Assembly: GCA_963575745.1 (NCBI GenBank)
Contig: CAUYUJ010019597.1
Span: forward strand, 90,970-128,469
Length of the DNA: 37,500 nucleotides
From: Prorocentrum cordatum
Lineage: Eukaryota > Sar > Dinophyceae > Prorocentrales > Prorocentraceae
Reading direction: 5' to 3'
The notes beneath the pieces are model-generated. The model saw only the letters and a list, made by a program, of their open reading frames with translations, was not told the DNA's origin and did not search any database. Every line of letters starts with the position of its first letter. Within the stretch, counting starts at the first letter, position 1. The position numbers were made by a program, and so were the translations under genes. Shown piece by piece: positions 35,210 to 37,500 of this stretch.

Positions 35210-35375
35210 GTCCTCCTCCCCTTCCTCCTTCTCCTGGTTTTCCTCCTCGTCGTCGTCCTCCTCCTCCTCTTCTTCTTCCTCCTGCTCCGTTTCCTCCTGG
35301 CTCCGCCTCCCATCCCCTCCCCTCCCTCCCCTCCTCCTTCCTCCTCCTCCTCCTCCTCCTCCTCCTCATTCACCT
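35128..35375 (+). repeat. TCC array
   Basis: Pure (TCC)n at the start, becoming mixed with TCG, TTC, CCT and TGG triplets. Confidence 0.96.
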
Positions 35376-35399
35376 TCCCCTCCTCAGCACCACAATCAC

Positions 35400-35772
35400 C
35401 ACCAACATGATGCACCATCATCATGACATACTCAACACAATATTCATCAGAATTATCCTCCTCCTTTTCCTCATCCACATCCTCCTCCTCCTCATCCTTG
35501 TCCTCATCCTTATCCTGATCCTCATCCTCATCCTTATCCTCATCCTAATCCTCATCCTCCTCCTCCTCCTCATCATCATCATTTCCATCATCAGCATCAG
35601 CATCATCATCATCATCATCATCATTTCCATCATCAGCATCAGCATCAGCATCAGCATCAGCATTCGCATCAGCAGCATCATCATCATTATCATCATCATC
35701 ATCATCACCACCACCGCCACCACCACCACCATCATCATATTCATCATGATCATCATCATCATCAGCAGCATT

Positions 35773-35837
<65 letters not shown>

Positions 35838-36113
35838 AATCATCAGCATCATCATCAACATCAACATCAACATCATCATCATCATCAACAGCAGCATCAT
35901 CATCAGCATTATCTTCATCAACATCATCATCAGCGTCATCATCATCATCATGATCATCATCACCATCATCAGCATCATCATCAGCATCATCATCATCGTC
36001 GTCATCATCAACATCATCATCATCGTCATCATCATCGTCATCATCATCAACATCGTCATCATCATCATAATCATAATCATCAGCATCATCATCATCAGCA
36101 TCATCATCATCAG

Positions 36114-36144
<31 letters not shown>

Positions 36145-36228
36145 ATCAACATCAACATCATCATCATCATCAACATCAGCATCATCATCATGATCATCAT
36201 CAACATCATCATCATCATCATGATCATG

Positions 36229-36304
<76 letters not shown>
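35400..36304 (+). repeat. Long ATC/TCA array grading out of TCC
   Basis: About 900 bp. 35455-35570 alternates TCC and TCA (CCTCATCCTTATCCTGATCC type). From about 35570 it is (TCA)n with AGC, ACC, AAC, GTC, TTC and TAA variants. The final 36225-36303 is almost pure. It is read as poly-Ile on the plus strand and poly-Met or poly-Asp on the minus strand (385-aa, 287-aa and 484-aa frames), which are artefacts. Confidence 0.97.
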
Positions 36305-36339
36305 ATAAGGGGGAACGAGAAGGGGGGGACCGGCTCGGG

Positions 36340-36480
36340 CGGAGCAGGTCGCATCGGAATCGGCGATGCCTCGCCGATACATCGGCGGCAGGCCCTGCGG
36401 GGCCCCATACAGCGAAACCCGACGATCCCTGGCCGGGTGGAGGGGTCCAGGCCCCGATCGGCGATGCGTGGGCCCCTGGG
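36340..36480 (+). mobile_element. C3, C-family element (diverged)
   Basis: TCGGCGATGCCTCGCCGATA then CATCGGCGGCAGGCCCTGCG, and later CCCCGATCGGCGATGCGTGG, follow the C order. The central part differs from C1 and C2. Confidence 0.65.
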
Positions 36481-36552
36481 GGCCTATGCCCCCCCCCCCA
36501 CGCCCCGGGCGGGCCGGTCCGCCCCTGTCGGCGCCCCTGAACCTCCTCTGCC

Positions 36553-36735
36553 TGATCCCCCTCCTCCTCCTCCTCCACCTCCTCATCCTCCCTCCGCCTC
36601 CTCCTTCGCCTCCTGCTCCCCCTCCTCCTCCTCGGCCCGCTCGATCCCGTTCAATCCTCCTCCTCCGCCTCCTCCTCCTCCTCCGCCTCCTCCTCCTCCT
36701 CCTCCTCCTCCTCCTCCGCCTCCTCCGCCCACACC
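36553..36735 (+). repeat. TCC/GCC array
   Basis: (TCC)n with GCC triplets and an interruption GGCCCGCTCGATCCCGTTCA near 36632. Confidence 0.95.
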
Positions 36736-37125
36736 TCCCCCGCTTTCCTCCCCAATGCCCGAATGTCGGCAGCAGGACCCGCCACCCACGAGCGACAAGC
36801 AGAACCTGCGGCAGGGGAAGACGGGGGGGGGGGACGGAGCGACGGACCCGGGTGCCTCACACAACAGCCCGCCGTCCCGGGGCAGCGGCGCGGCGCGCGC
36901 CCAGAAACATGTTGCTCGGAATACAGATCGTGGCCCTCCTCGAGGAGGCTGGAAGACGTTCCCCCGTGCTCGTTACGAGACCCCCCAAGGCAACTCCCCC
37001 TCCTCGCCCTCGGATTTCCACGTGACTCCGCCTTCTGCAGCAAATCGCCAGTGAGCCTGACCGCCCGATCGACCTCGCGCGCGGCGCGCGCGCCTGGGCT
37101 TTCGAACCCCCAGACCTTCCCAGAC
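36736..37125. other. No gene recognised
   Basis: GC-rich spacer between TCC arrays. Frames across it extend from the arrays. Confidence 0.45.
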
Positions 37126-37129
37126 CTCC

Positions 37130-37174
37130 GTCTCCTCCTCGTCGTTCCCCTACATCCCCTCGTCTTCCTCCTCC

Positions 37175-37206
<32 letters not shown>

Positions 37207-37365
37207 CTCCTCCTGTTCCTCCTCCTATTCCTCCTCCTCCTCGCCGTCCCCCTCCTCATCATCCTCTCCCTTTCACTCCTCCTCCTTCTCCTCCTCCTCC
37301 AATTCCTCTTCCTCCTCCTTCTCCCAATCGTCCTCTTTCCCACCCTCCTCCTCCTCCTCCTCTAG
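37130..37365 (+). repeat. TCC array, mixed
   Basis: (TCC)n with TTC, TTCC and CAT interruptions. The last 130 bp of the window are non-repetitive and unassigned. Confidence 0.95.
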
Positions 37366-37500
37366 TCTCCCCCCCCATTTCCTCCGGGTCTATGGGACGC
37401 ACAATGGAATGGAGATTGCGAGGTGCAGACAACGCGTTGCCACCGCCATCGTTCCCTGGGCTGTCGCACGATGGGCCACACAGCAGCGACAACCGCAGCA

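Noticed and set aside
35086-36578. Open frames of 484, 385 and 287 aa (poly-Ile, poly-Met, poly-Asp)
   Set aside because: They are direct translations of the TCC and ATC triplet arrays. No non-repeat domain is present.

Overview
This window looks like repeat-packed, GC-rich nuclear DNA of a eukaryote, most plausibly a unicellular alga or other protist with an expanded, transposon-laden genome. I cannot name the lineage. The reasons are: no bacterial-style gene organisation anywhere; very long triplet microsatellites (GGA/TCC, GAC/GTC, ATC/GAT); many short interspersed repeats with terminal inverted repeats (TIRs) of the MITE type; and nested insertions. I recognise no intact protein-coding gene, rRNA or tRNA. 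Almost every long open frame is translated microsatellite or minisatellite (poly-Ser, Leu, Arg, Glu, Asp, Met or Ile) and stays open only because a triplet repeat has no stop codon.

Comparing the sequence with itself by eye gave a set of repeat families, which I label A to T. A: about 160 bp MITE, TIR GTCGGGC..., probable TA target duplication, 10 copies. B: 130-180 bp (longer when interrupted), nearly complete palindrome with a CGATGCATCG-rich core, 5 copies. C: a second family with a related core, 3 copies plus a fragment. D: about 215-220 bp, TIR CTCCAAATCCCTTA, TA duplication in one copy, 3 copies. E: 77-bp minisatellite. I: palindromes with a GGA tract as their centre, 2 copies. J and T: a composite of up to about 300 bp, often broken. 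K: about 140 bp with GGTACC ends. L: about 235 bp with 5-bp target duplications, 3 copies. M: about 165 bp, C-run-rich, 5 copies plus a fragment. O, P, Q: two-copy direct repeats. S: a 440-bp element with 50-bp inverted arms.

Layout. 1-1.1 kb: less repetitive DNA with a possible decayed retrotransposon trace. 1.1-3 kb: GGA arrays, B1 and opposed GGA/TCC arms. 3-6.4 kb: mostly featureless DNA, D1 and GAC arrays. 6.4-11.2 kb: dense A, L, M, P, K and B copies. 11.2-15.5 kb: K, D2, B3 and two weak coding candidates. 16.2-19.6 kb: the densest cluster (M2-A5-M3-M4-Q1-B4 split by A6-Q2, then A7 and A8 back to back). 19.9-23.6 kb: duplicated segment O, the 77-bp minisatellite, L2, M5, a GGA-bearing palindrome, A9, L3 and J1. 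24-29.8 kb: a second GGA palindrome, a giant TCC/GGA inverted pair, GAC arrays, B5 and the J/K/T copies. 29.9-32.8 kb: C copies around an AT-rich island bounded by inverted repeats and carrying an 11-bp minisatellite, then S. 32.8-37.5 kb: J4, A10, D3 inserted in J5, over 1 kb of TCC arrays, a roughly 0.9-kb ATC array, C3 and further TCC arrays.

The elements do not form a pathway. What ties them together is insertion history: A6 lies inside B4, D3 inside J5, and a palindrome inside A4. These give a relative order of activity. No transposase is visible, so all the elements look non-autonomous. Boundaries come from reading the sequence by eye and may be off by a few bases.
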